Source of the DNA: Gayadomonas joobiniege G7
Lineage (GTDB): Bacteria; Pseudomonadota; Gammaproteobacteria; Enterobacterales; Alteromonadaceae
Length of the DNA: 64,000 nt
Reading direction: 5' to 3'
Assembly (NCBI RefSeq): GCF_000300815.1
Contig: NZ_AMRX01000008.1
Coordinates: forward strand, 372,001 to 436,000
Part shown: positions 33,209 to 46,006 of the stretch, piece by piece
Layout of the letters: the number at the start of each line of letters is the position of its first letter
How positions within the stretch are numbered: position 1 is the stretch's first letter
Position numbers and translations under genes: made by a program
The notes under the pieces: model-generated
Database searches by the model: none
What the model saw: only the letters and a program-made list of their open reading frames with translations
Told to the model about the DNA's origin: nothing

Positions 33209-36200
33209 ATGAGAGTTAATCCTGCAATTTTTTTAGGGTGGTTGTTATTGCAACCGCCGCTTTTGGCCAGTGATCCTTCTACGACTTTCCCTTCTGAAAC
33301 TGTATTTCAGCTTACGTTGCCACGGGATAATGTCGCCAGTGCATTGCAAAAACTCTCGGAGCAAACTGGCTACGCTGTGGTCTATTCACCAAAAGATGTT
33401 GATGGTTATCAGTCACATGCTCTTTTTGGCTATTTTGACACTCAACAGGCACTCGATTTTTTATTAGCTGATACTCCACTCACAGGTGTCTATCAACCCG
33501 GTATCGGCATTCGTGTTTTTTTTGATACTGCTAAATTTGCTCGTTTGCAAGCCGAAGCTAAACCCGTTGAAAGTCCTAATGAAACAAAATTTATCGCGCA
33601 AAATAATAACGAACTAGAAGCTGAAGTGATCAGTGTTCGTGGACAAATTGATCGAGCGAATGCAGACACTTTAAATAAAAGATATTCTGACTTTATTATT
33701 GACTCTGTGCATGCTGGGGCTTTAGGTCAATTACCTGGGCAAGATATCGCCAATGCCTTGCAAAGGATCCCAGGCGTGAGTATTGAAAGGCGAGACGAGC
33801 AGGGCGTATTCGCGACTGTTCGTGGATTTGGACCAGAGTTTAATACGGTTCTATACAATGGGCGGGTTATTGCCACTGAGAATCAGGGCCGGGAATTTAG
33901 TTTTGATGTATTGTCGCCCGAAATCATTACGAGCGCGGATGTTTATAAATCTTCTTCAACCGACGTGCTCAGTGGCAGTATCGGCTCGACTATTAATTTG
34001 CGGATCCCTAAACCTATGCAGCATCCAGGATATCGCAGTTACACCAATATCGGAGGGCACTTTAACAAGCTGTCACAAAATTGGTCGCCTCAATTTGCTA
34101 CATTAATTAGTTACGCAAATCAAAACTTTGGTGCATTAATCACCTTAAACTATCAAAATATTGATTATCGTACTGATTCAGCGCACACAGACGGTTGGTT
34201 TAACACAGATCTTAGTTATGTTAAAAATCAAGCTGGAGAAGGTGACTTCAGTCAGGTTTGGGTGCCAAGAAACTTTGATTTACGTACAGATGAAGGCAAT
34301 AAGAGCCGTATCGGCGGCAGTATTGTTTTAGAAAGCCAAATAAATGATGTTTTAAAAGCGACTCTGGATTTACTTTATTCACGCTATAAAATTGATTCAA
34401 ATATTCGTTCAAATGCAAATTGGACACACATATACAGCAGTAGTCAAATTGAAGATTATCAAACGATAGATGCCGCTATTGTTGATGAAAATAATACACT
34501 ATTGCAGTACCGTTATGATCCAAGAGGAAATTATGCCACTGATTTTGTTCAACTCAATCGCAGCAGGCCCACGCAGACCAGCCAGATCGGTTTAAATCTA
34601 TTATGGGATATTGAACAAAATTGGGCGGTGGAATTAGATATCTCCCATTCATCCGCTGCCAATAAAAATGGGGGTAACCGAAAGTTCATTATCGCGGGGG
34701 CACCGAACGCTAATCCATTATACAAATATGTACCGGGTGAAGCTTATCCTCGGTTAAAGTTTCAAAGACCCGTCGATGTAACAGAATTGCGGAGTCATGG
34801 GACTATTTATTCCGGTAATGATATTGAAGATGCAATTAATCAGCTAAGGCTGGATGCTGAATACCTTATTGATAAGGGGGTCTTTGATAGCTTGTATTTT
34901 GGTACCTATATATCTGAACGTCAGAAGAGTAATATTGGTTATCGGTCACCTTGGGGGTGGGAATTTGCGGGATATGAGTTTGACATACCGGATGAGTTAT
35001 TTACACCAATCGACACAGGTGATTTTTTATCTGGCCACGTGCCAAAAACTTGGTATGCCTTTGATGCAGAGGATTATGTTGGCTTTTTATGGTCTGATGA
35101 AAATATTCAACAAAACGTTATTGGCAGTGGTCATTGGTTAGAAGATAGCATTTGGATTAGAAAAGCCGCAGGGGGGGTAGCACCCATCGAGTACCCTAGT
35201 AATTCTTGGCGAGTGAAAGAGTCTATTCAGGAAGCTTATGTTAAATTAAGTCTGTCGGGCGATTATTTAACGCGTCCGTGGGAGCTAAACGCGGGGATAC
35301 GTTATGCAAATACACAGGTTAATTCAGAAGGTTACGAGCAAGCAATCACTAATATAGAATCTATCCAAAGTGATCCTACAAACTTATCTTTAACCTTATC
35401 TGATCCTATTGATATCGCCAAATATCATAGTTACTCGCACTGGCTTGCGGCAATTAACTTTAAATATAATTTAACCGACAGCCAAGTGTTACGCGTTGCA
35501 TTATACGACACTATTTCAAGGCCATCGTTAAGTAGTTTAATCCCCTCTATTGGAAACTATAACGCGCGGGTGGGTGCCAGCACTGCTGTGGCCGGAAATC
35601 CTTATCTAATGCCATACGAAGCAGCCAATCTAGATTTATCTTGGGCTTGGTATTTTTCCGGTGGCAGTTATCTAAGCGCTAATTATTTTTATAAAAATCT
35701 AGCAAATTTTGTTTCCGATGAAGCCAATATAGAAACTTTATTTGATCACCCCGAAGGGGACTATATTGTTTTACGGCCGGTGAACGGTGATAGTATCAAA
35801 GTGTCCGGTATTGAAGTATCGGTCGCAGCGCGGTTAGATTTCATTGCTGATTGGGATTGGCTTACAAATACTGAATTGCAAGCTAGGTATACCTTTGTTG
35901 ATGGTCGTAACAGCAGTGCTGCGGTTTCGAGTGAGACTGACTTATTAATCGAAGGTCTATCGGATTCGTTTAATATCGTTGCCAGCCATCAGTATAATCA
36001 ATTTAAAGGCGTTTTATCCTATACTTTTAGAGATGAATATTTACGTAATGCCAAAGCAGATATGGGGCAACCCGAAATGGTAGAGGCCTATCGACAGCTG
36101 GATTTTAGCTTATCTTGGATAGCAGATGATCAGCTGGAGTACTATTTTGAAGGCAGTAACCTGTTAAATGCTAAGCAGCGCACTTTTTCTATTTATAAAG

Positions 36201-36265
36201 AGCGCTTACTTAATTATGAAGATACCGGGGTTTCGTATACCCTAGGGGTCCGATTGGGATTTTAA
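33209..36265 (+). CDS. TonB-dependent receptor with N-terminal STN signalling domain
   Basis: 1018-aa outer-membrane receptor. Signal peptide about 1-20; STN domain (about 30-110, LPRDNVASALQKLSEQTGYAVVY); a TonB-box-like EVISVRG near residue 142; plug domain (about 165-275, LPGQDIANALQRIPGVSIERR and SADVYKSSS); then a 22-strand-type barrel ending in TLGVRLGF with a C-terminal Phe, as needed for barrel assembly. It would import oligosaccharides and, through the STN domain, signal to FecR/FecI. This is the only TonB-dependent receptor in the window. No SusD homologue is present, as expected for gammaproteobacteria. The 3' end overlaps the convergent SGNH gene by 3 bases. Confidence 0.93.
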   Translation: MRVNPAIFLGWLLLQPPLLASDPSTTFPSETVFQLTLPRDNVASALQKLSEQTGYAVVYSPKDVDGYQSHALFGYFDTQQALDFLLADTPLTGVYQPGIGIRVFFDTAKFARLQAEAKPVESPNETKFIAQNNNELEAEVISVRGQIDRANADTLNKRYSDFIIDSVHAGALGQLPGQDIANALQRIPGVSIERRDEQGVFATVRGFGPEFNTVLYNGRVIATENQGREFSFDVLSPEIITSADVYKSSSTDVLSGSIGSTINLRIPKPMQHPGYRSYTNIGGHFNKLSQNWSPQFATLISYANQNFGALITLNYQNIDYRTDSAHTDGWFNTDLSYVKNQAGEGDFSQVWVPRNFDLRTDEGNKSRIGGSIVLESQINDVLKATLDLLYSRYKIDSNIRSNANWTHIYSSSQIEDYQTIDAAIVDENNTLLQYRYDPRGNYATDFVQLNRSRPTQTSQIGLNLLWDIEQNWAVELDISHSSAANKNGGNRKFIIAGAPNANPLYKYVPGEAYPRLKFQRPVDVTELRSHGTIYSGNDIEDAINQLRLDAEYLIDKGVFDSLYFGTYISERQKSNIGYRSPWGWEFAGYEFDIPDELFTPIDTGDFLSGHVPKTWYAFDAEDYVGFLWSDENIQQNVIGSGHWLEDSIWIRKAAGGVAPIEYPSNSWRVKESIQEAYVKLSLSGDYLTRPWELNAGIRYANTQVNSEGYEQAITNIESIQSDPTNLSLTLSDPIDIAKYHSYSHWLAAINFKYNLTDSQVLRVALYDTISRPSLSSLIPSIGNYNARVGASTAVAGNPYLMPYEAANLDLSWAWYFSGGSYLSANYFYKNLANFVSDEANIETLFDHPEGDYIVLRPVNGDSIKVSGIEVSVAARLDFIADWDWLTNTELQARYTFVDGRNSSAAVSSETDLLIEGLSDSFNIVASHQYNQFKGVLSYTFRDEYLRNAKADMGQPEMVEAYRQLDFSLSWIADDQLEYYFEGSNLLNAKQRTFSIYKERLLNYEDTGVSYTLGVRLGF

Positions 36266-37026
36266 TCTGCTTCGATTGCCTGCTCTATACTAAATGCGAC
36301 TTGTTCGGCCAAATATTGATAGCCAGCTGGTGTAAAATGCACATCTCCTTTAGCTTTTTGAATTTGTGCTTGTTTTTTGCTGGCATGCTGATGTAAATCA
36401 TTAATACTGATCTTGTTCTTGAGCATCAACTGTTGAGCAATATTATTGTAGTGAATTTCATCACCTTTTATGCGGCCCAGCTCATGATCCGGCACTGGGG
36501 TTGTGTTTGCCCATATCAGCTTAGCTTGTGTATTGTTTTTTAAAATTTTAATAATTTGCTTTAAATTGGCTTTATATTGTTCCGGAGTGGTTGTTAGTTT
36601 CCCGTTTATTTTGTCTCTATGGCCTTGGTTTTTGGACTCAGGGTGGCGGTAACAAATATCCCATAGACCCCAATTAAAATGAACAAGATCCCAGTGGCGA
36701 TCCCCTAACCATTTTTTAAGGTTTTTTGCACCAAACTCGCTATGTTTGCCATTACTGGGTACTCTAAAAACGTCTACTTTTCCGGCTAATAATTTACGAG
36801 TGGGTACTGTATACCCGATTGAAATAGAATCGCCTATTAATAACACATTCGGTCGGTCGGGGTGATCCACTGGATTGTTAAACGCTTTTTGAAAAGCAGG
36901 CCCTTCATACAACTCATTGTTGTGTGCCAGATCACTGTTATTTTTTGACATGGGATTGGCATAAAGCAAGTTTGAAATGTTAATGACTAAAAGCTGAACG
37001 ATAAATAAAAAAGCAAATTTTGTCAT
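36262..37026 (-). CDS. Secreted SGNH/GDSL-type hydrolase
   Basis: 254 aa with a signal peptide (1-23). SGNH blocks: VLLIGDSISIGY (catalytic Ser in GDS, about residue 66), NWGLWDI, WANTTPVP, and DVHFTPAGYQYLAEQ with the Asp/His pair near the end. The fold hydrolyses ester bonds such as acetyl or other acyl groups on sugars. It may deacylate the polysaccharide or its fragments. It ends tail-to-tail with the TonB receptor without a visible terminator between them. Confidence 0.88.
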   Translation of the reverse strand: MTKFAFLFIVQLLVINISNLLYANPMSKNNSDLAHNNELYEGPAFQKAFNNPVDHPDRPNVLLIGDSISIGYTVPTRKLLAGKVDVFRVPSNGKHSEFGAKNLKKWLGDRHWDLVHFNWGLWDICYRHPESKNQGHRDKINGKLTTTPEQYKANLKQIIKILKNNTQAKLIWANTTPVPDHELGRIKGDEIHYNNIAQQLMLKNKISINDLHQHASKKQAQIQKAKGDVHFTPAGYQYLAEQVAFSIEQAIEAD

Positions 37027-37070
37027 GTTTAAATCCTTTTTAAGGGCTTAAAAGTAATATATTAAATGTT

Positions 37071-37106
37071 AAAAAGCCCTATTGCGCTATGGCTCAAGGG
37101 CTTTTG
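37071..37106 (-). terminator. Terminator after PEP-CTERM cohesin-like gene
   Basis: AAAAGCCCT (37072-37080) pairs with AGGGCTTTT (37097-37105) around a 16-base loop; on the minus strand the stem is followed by TTTTTAAC. It ends the glycosidase-cohesin unit. Confidence 0.8.
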
Positions 37107-37132
37107 AATAAGTTCACCGGTAACGGAAATTG

Positions 37133-37681
37133 TTAGTTTTGTTGTCGTTTAACTTTTCTGCGCCAAAATACCATCATCATAGCCAGTGCTGCTAAACTCG
37201 CTGTGCCTGATTCGGGTACTGGATTAACCGTCACGTTAAAGCTAGTGTCGACGTCTTGATAGCTAAAGTCATCAAAAAATAACCCCAAAAAGAAACCGCC
37301 ATCAGCCCCCGTTAAATCTACCGTGCCCGAACCGGCTGCACCAGCAGTAAAGTTTAATGTTGCTATGGTATAAATATCATCGCTAATCACAGGGCCTGCG
37401 GGGTCGACAGAGCCGCTTACATCGGCAAAAGGATCTGCGTCCAGCCAAGCGGCTAAATCGACAGAATCTAAGCTAATATTAGCGGCATCAGTTAAATCAA
37501 GATTAAAACCCAAACCTGTTAATACCTCACTGCTGTCTAAATCGACTTGTACATCCACTGCAAAGCTATCTCCTGCATTCACAGTGACATCAGATGGTGG
37601 CATCAGAAATGCTGCCTGACTGGTAAAACTTAATACCGATACAGTTGCAGCACATAATAATTGTTTTATCTTTTTATTCAT
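37133..37681 (-). CDS. PEP-CTERM-type cohesin-like anchoring protein
   Basis: 182 aa. Signal peptide 1-23. Residues about 28-152 form a single cohesin-like beta-sandwich: VTVNAGDSFAVDVQVDLD, LTGLGFNLDLTDAANI, and IYTIATLNFTAGAAG. The last 30 residues are a PEP-CTERM-like sorting tail: VPESGTAS, a hydrophobic helix, then WRRKVKRQQN. Exosortase cuts such tails in the inner membrane; no exosortase gene is in the window. It is clearly paralogous to the 15051-15695 protein (same order AAWL/ASWL, GSVDP/GSVKP, GLFF). It lies 11 bp after a dockerin-bearing glycosidase gene, so the pair is co-expressed. Confidence 0.82.
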   Translation of the reverse strand: MNKKIKQLLCAATVSVLSFTSQAAFLMPPSDVTVNAGDSFAVDVQVDLDSSEVLTGLGFNLDLTDAANISLDSVDLAAWLDADPFADVSGSVDPAGPVISDDIYTIATLNFTAGAAGSGTVDLTGADGGFFLGLFFDDFSYQDVDTSFNVTVNPVPESGTASLAALAMMMVFWRRKVKRQQN

Positions 37682-37692
37682 GGTTGTATTCC

Positions 37693-40600
37693 TTAGTTGT
37701 TTTGACGATATAGTGAATAGAACAAGCTATAATCACGGCGTGATACAATGCCATCATTATCTAAATCGGCAGCTTCGTTAAAATCGCTGTCTGAAACCCG
37801 TTTACCCAATTGCGCTCGAAAGAGCGTGAGATCAGCTGGGGTTATCGCTGCATCTCCATCAAGATCACCGTCTACCGGCGGTGCTTGATATCCTTCTGCA
37901 ATCAATTGAATATCGTCAATCAACATACGGCTTGAATTGCTGTTTTTAATGCTCAATTGATTCAAGTCATAACTTGGATCAGTTGCGGTGGTCACAAAAC
38001 TATTGCCATGTGCCCAGTTTATTTTGTTGCGGTAAATGACCCATGCAATCTGGGTTTGACTATCGCTATTTGGGGTGATAGTTAGATGAATTTGATAAGG
38101 AACATTGGCTTCAAATTCTTCTGGGATACCTAAATCAATTGTTTGTTTTCCTTGCAGGCCGTCAACTGCTAACTCTGCGATAGAGGTTGCCGAATTTGAG
38201 CTGTTTAATATCAGTTGATAAGCTGCATCGCCTGCTTGATTTAATATTTCTACCGTGCGTCTTGCACCCAAGGTATCAGAGGTACTGTCAAACATCACGT
38301 TTAGCGATAAGGTTAATGCGTCGTAGTTTTCTGCCCGTATTGGCGAATTTAAATCGACCGTTAATCTGCTGTTATCTGCTAATGATTTTAATGCAAGCGC
38401 ATTTGAACTTAATGGCCCGTCAGCATCGATAATTGACATGCCTGAAACTGTATCACTTTGTTGCTGCCAGTTATGGTCTGCCGCTAGTATTTGATTGGCA
38501 TTGACCTCACCCATTGGAAGATTATCCCAGCTTTCATTTAATAACACCTGATCATTTGCAGTATCTAAATTAAAGCTAAAAGTGGTTACAGTCATTGGCG
38601 GAAAATCTAACGTGAAAGACTTGTCATTAATTTGTTCCGCATAACCTGTTTCGCCAGCAGGAATAGTTTCACTATACTGGCGATACCAAACGGGATCGCT
38701 CAACTTGCGGTTATTTAGAGAAAATTGATAATCCTGATAGCTATTTTCAGTGCTAAAGTTCATCACCCAAACACGGATTTGGTTGCCTTTGCGTAACACT
38801 CGAGTATGTAGCTTACCATCAGTTAAAATATCGCTACCGTCGTGGTCATCGCTCATGACTGGGCTGTAGTTTAATAAATTACCCATTAGCTCTCGCATAA
38901 TGTTGCCACGCAGACCACTGCGACCGTATGACCACCACATCAAACCATTAAAACCATGATCTGTCATGTCAAAAAGTGATCCAAGCCCATCTTCTATTTC
39001 TTCAATGTCGGGGATGTCTGATTTGGTATTCCAATGTAATTCAGAGTGCCATCTGTCTTTAAAGCCTGAATTGGAGATATCTTGGCGTAGTAAGTTGATT
39101 TCTCTTTCGCGGCGGTCTTCTGGATAATAATGAGTACCATAAATATCCATGGTATCCAGCCAGCCGTTGCGATTTAAATTGCCCATCCAGTCTCTTAGGC
39201 CAGGTTCATAATCTTCGTATCCAATAATCTGTGGCATCGGGAATCCACGCTCAGCAGATAAGGTTTTTAAAAAGCCGACAATTTTTTGGAATCTATCCGG
39301 CCAAATTTTACCTTCGTTAAAGATGTATTCGTTATCTATGCCAAGGATGTGAGTCGGGATCCCCTCAGATGCCATATACTCAATGTAGTCAGCGAGCAAT
39401 ATTGCGTATTTTTCTGGATCAACCCCATCGCTTTGCAAAACCCATTCAGGAAACGAGTAGGGGCCATTTAGTTTTTTACTTGCAAATACAATCAGGTTTT
39501 CATTGCGAGCCATCGCTGCTTTAATTTTTTGTACTTCTGGCGCGTAATAACTTGCATCAACTACACCTGCTTCAGGGTGCGCGGGTTTACCATTGGCTTG
39601 ATCGGGCCTATCTCGGGTGCCATAAATTGAGGTTCTAACCCCATTAAACCCATCAATTAAATAAAGTTTGTCTGCAAAATCATCGCCCATGGTTGCGCCC
39701 CAACTACTCTTGAGGTCGTAAAACATGTATTCAATTTCTTGGTTTTCAGAATCTGGGAATATGACTGCATCACTATGGTCTAAAGCGTATGCGGCTGATT
39801 GCAAGATGGTTATAGCTTGACCATTAATATTAATGGTGGCTTCTCGCGGATTGAATAAAGCGTTTTCTTCAAGCGTTAGGATAACTTCAGCATCACCATC
39901 GCCAGAACTGATATCGGCGTGCACCCAGCTAGGTAAGTCGTCAATTTGCCAAGCCTGATTGCTACTGACATACAGGCTTACTTGTTGGTTAGCAGACGAG
40001 CTTTTAATATACTCCTTATTAATGCTCAAATAAGCTTCTTCAGGCACTAAATTTTCAACACCAGCGGTGATTTCGCTTTCGGTTAAAGCGGAGTCCCAAA
40101 TGCGTACATTATCAAAAATAGCATGCACTGAACCTAAATGGTTGTTATTACCTGTTTGATTTAAATAAGCGTCTAAGCCATCAATTTCTGTGGTTGAACC
40201 CCCTTTAAAGCGGGCCCCTATTGTTATATCAGTATTGCTCCAGTCCCACTGAGAAAAACTGGTATTGAACTTTTGCGTATATGCAAAAACACCGTCTACG
40301 TACCAGTCAACTTGTGAATCATGAAAGACTAAAACATATTCATGCCAAGTATTTTTCGCAAAATTTGGAATATCATCGGCATTGCCTTTGATCTGGGCAC
40401 CATCTTTAGTGATGCCGGCCATGGCATCACTCCAAAAATCATTCCCTAAATTTCTAAAGCCATGTGACCACATGTAGCCATTGCTCGTGTCCCTTAATGC
40501 AAAGCTATGCGAGTGCCAGGCGGTATTGCCCTCTGGTGTAGAGTCGATATGATAATAATCAAATTTAACTGTAACAGCGTTATTACTAATTTGGTCAAGA

Positions 40601-40842
40601 GGGATGCGCAGATAGCGAAGTGAGTCGACTTCTAGTCCGTAACCAGATTTAGCTTCGGTTGAGAAACTAATATCGCCGTGATTTGGATCACCTGTTAAGT
40701 AGGTGGCACTCGGATCATTTATGTTACTGATGCTTTGTTCATTAAAATCAAACGAAATTAACGGTTCTGCACTTTGCACCGACGGGCAAAGTGCAGCTAA
40801 AGACAAAGCAGTTAGGCAAGCATTTAGCTTAAAGGTCCGCAT
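37693..40842 (-). CDS. Secreted LamG-clan A glycosidase with C-terminal dockerin
   Basis: 1049 aa. Order: signal peptide (1-24); LamG-like domain (27-262, HAIFDNVRIWD, close to the 15846-19313 protein); BACON-like domain (about 272-350); clan GH-A barrel (about 355-750) with acid/base E505 (GIDNEYIF) and nucleophile E601 (RWHSELHW); beta-sandwich of carbohydrate-binding type (about 765-985); dockerin-like module (about 992-1046) with loops DLDGDAAITPAD and DLDNDGIVSRRD. Here the dockerin is C-terminal, whereas in the paralogue it follows the LamG domain. The catalytic domain differs from the paralogue, so the two enzymes likely cut different bonds. GH family not assigned. Confidence 0.82.
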   Translation of the reverse strand: MRTFKLNACLTALSLAALCPSVQSAEPLISFDFNEQSISNINDPSATYLTGDPNHGDISFSTEAKSGYGLEVDSLRYLRIPLDQISNNAVTVKFDYYHIDSTPEGNTAWHSHSFALRDTSNGYMWSHGFRNLGNDFWSDAMAGITKDGAQIKGNADDIPNFAKNTWHEYVLVFHDSQVDWYVDGVFAYTQKFNTSFSQWDWSNTDITIGARFKGGSTTEIDGLDAYLNQTGNNNHLGSVHAIFDNVRIWDSALTESEITAGVENLVPEEAYLSINKEYIKSSSANQQVSLYVSSNQAWQIDDLPSWVHADISSGDGDAEVILTLEENALFNPREATININGQAITILQSAAYALDHSDAVIFPDSENQEIEYMFYDLKSSWGATMGDDFADKLYLIDGFNGVRTSIYGTRDRPDQANGKPAHPEAGVVDASYYAPEVQKIKAAMARNENLIVFASKKLNGPYSFPEWVLQSDGVDPEKYAILLADYIEYMASEGIPTHILGIDNEYIFNEGKIWPDRFQKIVGFLKTLSAERGFPMPQIIGYEDYEPGLRDWMGNLNRNGWLDTMDIYGTHYYPEDRREREINLLRQDISNSGFKDRWHSELHWNTKSDIPDIEEIEDGLGSLFDMTDHGFNGLMWWSYGRSGLRGNIMRELMGNLLNYSPVMSDDHDGSDILTDGKLHTRVLRKGNQIRVWVMNFSTENSYQDYQFSLNNRKLSDPVWYRQYSETIPAGETGYAEQINDKSFTLDFPPMTVTTFSFNLDTANDQVLLNESWDNLPMGEVNANQILAADHNWQQQSDTVSGMSIIDADGPLSSNALALKSLADNSRLTVDLNSPIRAENYDALTLSLNVMFDSTSDTLGARRTVEILNQAGDAAYQLILNSSNSATSIAELAVDGLQGKQTIDLGIPEEFEANVPYQIHLTITPNSDSQTQIAWVIYRNKINWAHGNSFVTTATDPSYDLNQLSIKNSNSSRMLIDDIQLIAEGYQAPPVDGDLDGDAAITPADLTLFRAQLGKRVSDSDFNEAADLDNDGIVSRRDYSLFYSLYRQNN

Positions 40843-40996
40843 TTGTAATCATCCTATTATGAGGTAAAAAAAACTTGAGTACCGCTCAGCTCACAAGATA
40901 GGTCTAACAACAAAAACAGATGAATGTTTAAAAACCGTAAATAAAATTTAAATAAATATTTTTTTTACATAGGATGTAAAAAATAAAATGTATTAA

Positions 40997-41045
40997 TTTT
41001 TGCGGTTTTATCGTTTTATTTTGTTATATGAATACTCAATTCGCA
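40997..41045 (+). promoter_or_regulatory. Promoter-proximal block A, shared with block at 42708
   Basis: Begins TTTTTGCGGTTTT and continues T-rich to TTTTGTTATATGA. It lies 32-80 bp before the 41077 sulfatase start and aligns closely with 42708-42756. It also contains TTTATCGTTTTA, near the 12-mer of the ManD leader. Probably a shared regulator or promoter element. Confidence 0.5.
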
Positions 41046-41076
41046 TCTTGAATATTAACAAGAGGTTAATCTCTGA

Positions 41077-42642
41077 ATGAAAATTAAAAAACCATTGGTT
41101 GCACTTAAAAAAGTGCTTGTCCCCGTTTTAAGTGCGGGTTTGACCCTAAGCTGTGGTAGTAGCGTGGCTGAAGTACAAACTGGTTCTGTGACTTACGACA
41201 AACCAAATGTCATTTATATTATCGTAGACGATATGGGAATTGGTGATATCACACCATACGGACAAGATAAAATCCGTACACCCAATATTCAAAAAATGGC
41301 TGAAAAAGGCATTACTTTTGCGCAACATTATGCGGGTAATACGGTTTGCGCGCCGTCACGTGCCGCTCTAGTTACAGGTTTGCATACAGGTCACACCCAA
41401 ATTCGAGGTAATTACGAACTGGGTGGTTTTACTGATGACGAAGAATTTGGTCAAATGCCATTAAACCCTGGAACACAAACCATAGCGACAGTGATGAAAG
41501 ATGCGGGTTATAACACTGCACTTATTGGTAAGTGGGGATTGGGCGGACCCGGTTCTTACGGGGTGCCAACTAAGCAGGGGTTTGATTACTTTTTTGGTTA
41601 TTTAGATCAAAAACAAGCACACAACCATTATCCAACCCATTTATGGCAAAACGAAGAAAAATTTCCGCTGAATAATGAGTGGGTTCACCCACACCAAGAA
41701 CTTCCAGAAGGTGTGGATCCAAACGATCCAGCGTCTTACCAAGCTTATTTAAGAGAAGATTTTGCGCAAGAGCGATTAACTGAAGAGGCTTTGAAATACG
41801 TTAAAGAAAACAAAGACAAGCCATTCTTCTTATATCTAGCTTATGCCGGCCCTCATGCCGCACTACAAGCCCCTGAAGACGAAATCGATAAATATAACTT
41901 TGAAGAAACGCCATATACAGGTGAGACAGACGGCAACTATTTACCACAACGCCGTCCGCGTGCTGCTCGCGCAGCTATGATCAGCCATATTGACGAAGGT
42001 GTTGGTCGATTGAATAAACTGCTAGAAGACCTTGATATTGATGAAAATACGCTGGTTATTTTCACAAGTGATAATGGTCCGTCGTTTGAAGGTGGCGCAG
42101 ATTTAGAATTTTTTGATAGCAACGGAAAATTCCGTGGGTACAAGCGTGATTTATACGAAGGTGGTATCCGTATGCCAACGATTGCACGTTGGCCTGGTCA
42201 AACACCCGAAGGTAAAATCACCGATCATGTATCTGCCTTTTGGGATGTTTTACCAACGCTGGCTGACCTAACAAATACCGAATTGACTAAAAAGACAGAC
42301 GGTATTTCATTTTTACCCACTTTGTTAGGTAAAGGCGAACAAAAGCAACACGATAGTCTGTACTGGGAATTCCATCATTGGAATGGCGATCATGCTCAAG
42401 CGCTTCGTATTAAAGATGATAAAAATGGCGATTGGAAAGCGGTTAGAGTTTACAACCCAAAAAATCGTCAAAATCCACCGATTGAGCTATATAACTTAAA
42501 ACGTGATCCGGGTGAGCAAAACAATGTCGCTTCTCAATATCCGGAGATGGTTAAAAAAGCCGAAAAATTGTTTAAAAAGTCCCGTACGCGTTCATTTGTT
42601 GATAGCTGGAACTTTGATTTTTGGCCAGGTAAATATAAATAA
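41077..42642 (+). CDS. Secreted S1-family arylsulfatase
   Basis: 521 aa with a signal peptide (1-31). IIVDDMGIGDITPYG, formylglycine C91 in NTVCAPSRAALVTG, GHTQIRGNYELGG, ALIGKWGLGGPG, AYAGPHAALQAPE, VIFTSDNGPSFEGG. The acidic C-half and the WGLGG variant of the usual GKWHLG motif distinguish it from the other five sulfatases of the window; it resembles the group annotated as arylsulfatase A/N-acetylgalactosamine-6-sulfatase-like. It would desulfate an oligosaccharide before the GH2 enzyme encoded next. Confidence 0.92.
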   Translation: MKIKKPLVALKKVLVPVLSAGLTLSCGSSVAEVQTGSVTYDKPNVIYIIVDDMGIGDITPYGQDKIRTPNIQKMAEKGITFAQHYAGNTVCAPSRAALVTGLHTGHTQIRGNYELGGFTDDEEFGQMPLNPGTQTIATVMKDAGYNTALIGKWGLGGPGSYGVPTKQGFDYFFGYLDQKQAHNHYPTHLWQNEEKFPLNNEWVHPHQELPEGVDPNDPASYQAYLREDFAQERLTEEALKYVKENKDKPFFLYLAYAGPHAALQAPEDEIDKYNFEETPYTGETDGNYLPQRRPRAARAAMISHIDEGVGRLNKLLEDLDIDENTLVIFTSDNGPSFEGGADLEFFDSNGKFRGYKRDLYEGGIRMPTIARWPGQTPEGKITDHVSAFWDVLPTLADLTNTELTKKTDGISFLPTLLGKGEQKQHDSLYWEFHHWNGDHAQALRIKDDKNGDWKAVRVYNPKNRQNPPIELYNLKRDPGEQNNVASQYPEMVKKAEKLFKKSRTRSFVDSWNFDFWPGKYK

Positions 42643-42664
42643 ACAATTAAACTATTGTCAGGTT

Positions 42665-42692
42665 AAAAAGGGGCTTTATAGCCCCTTTTTTA
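42665..42692 (+). terminator. Rho-independent terminator after sulfatase
   Basis: AAAAAGGGGCT (42665-42675) pairs with AGCCCCTTTTT (42680-42690), loop TTAT, T-run to 42691. Confidence 0.93.
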
Positions 42693-42707
42693 ATTATTTT
42701 AGTAACT

Positions 42708-45949
<3,242 letters not shown>

Positions 45950-45955
45950 ACAATC

Positions 45956-45979
45956 AAAGGGGCGCTAAGCCCCTTTTTT
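45956..45979 (+). terminator. Rho-independent terminator after GH2 gene
   Basis: AAAGGGGC (45956-45963) pairs with GCCCCTTT (45969-45976), 5-base loop, T-run to 45979. Confidence 0.9.
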
Positions 45980-46006
45980 ATAGGCACTCAATTAAAGGTT
46001 TTAACA

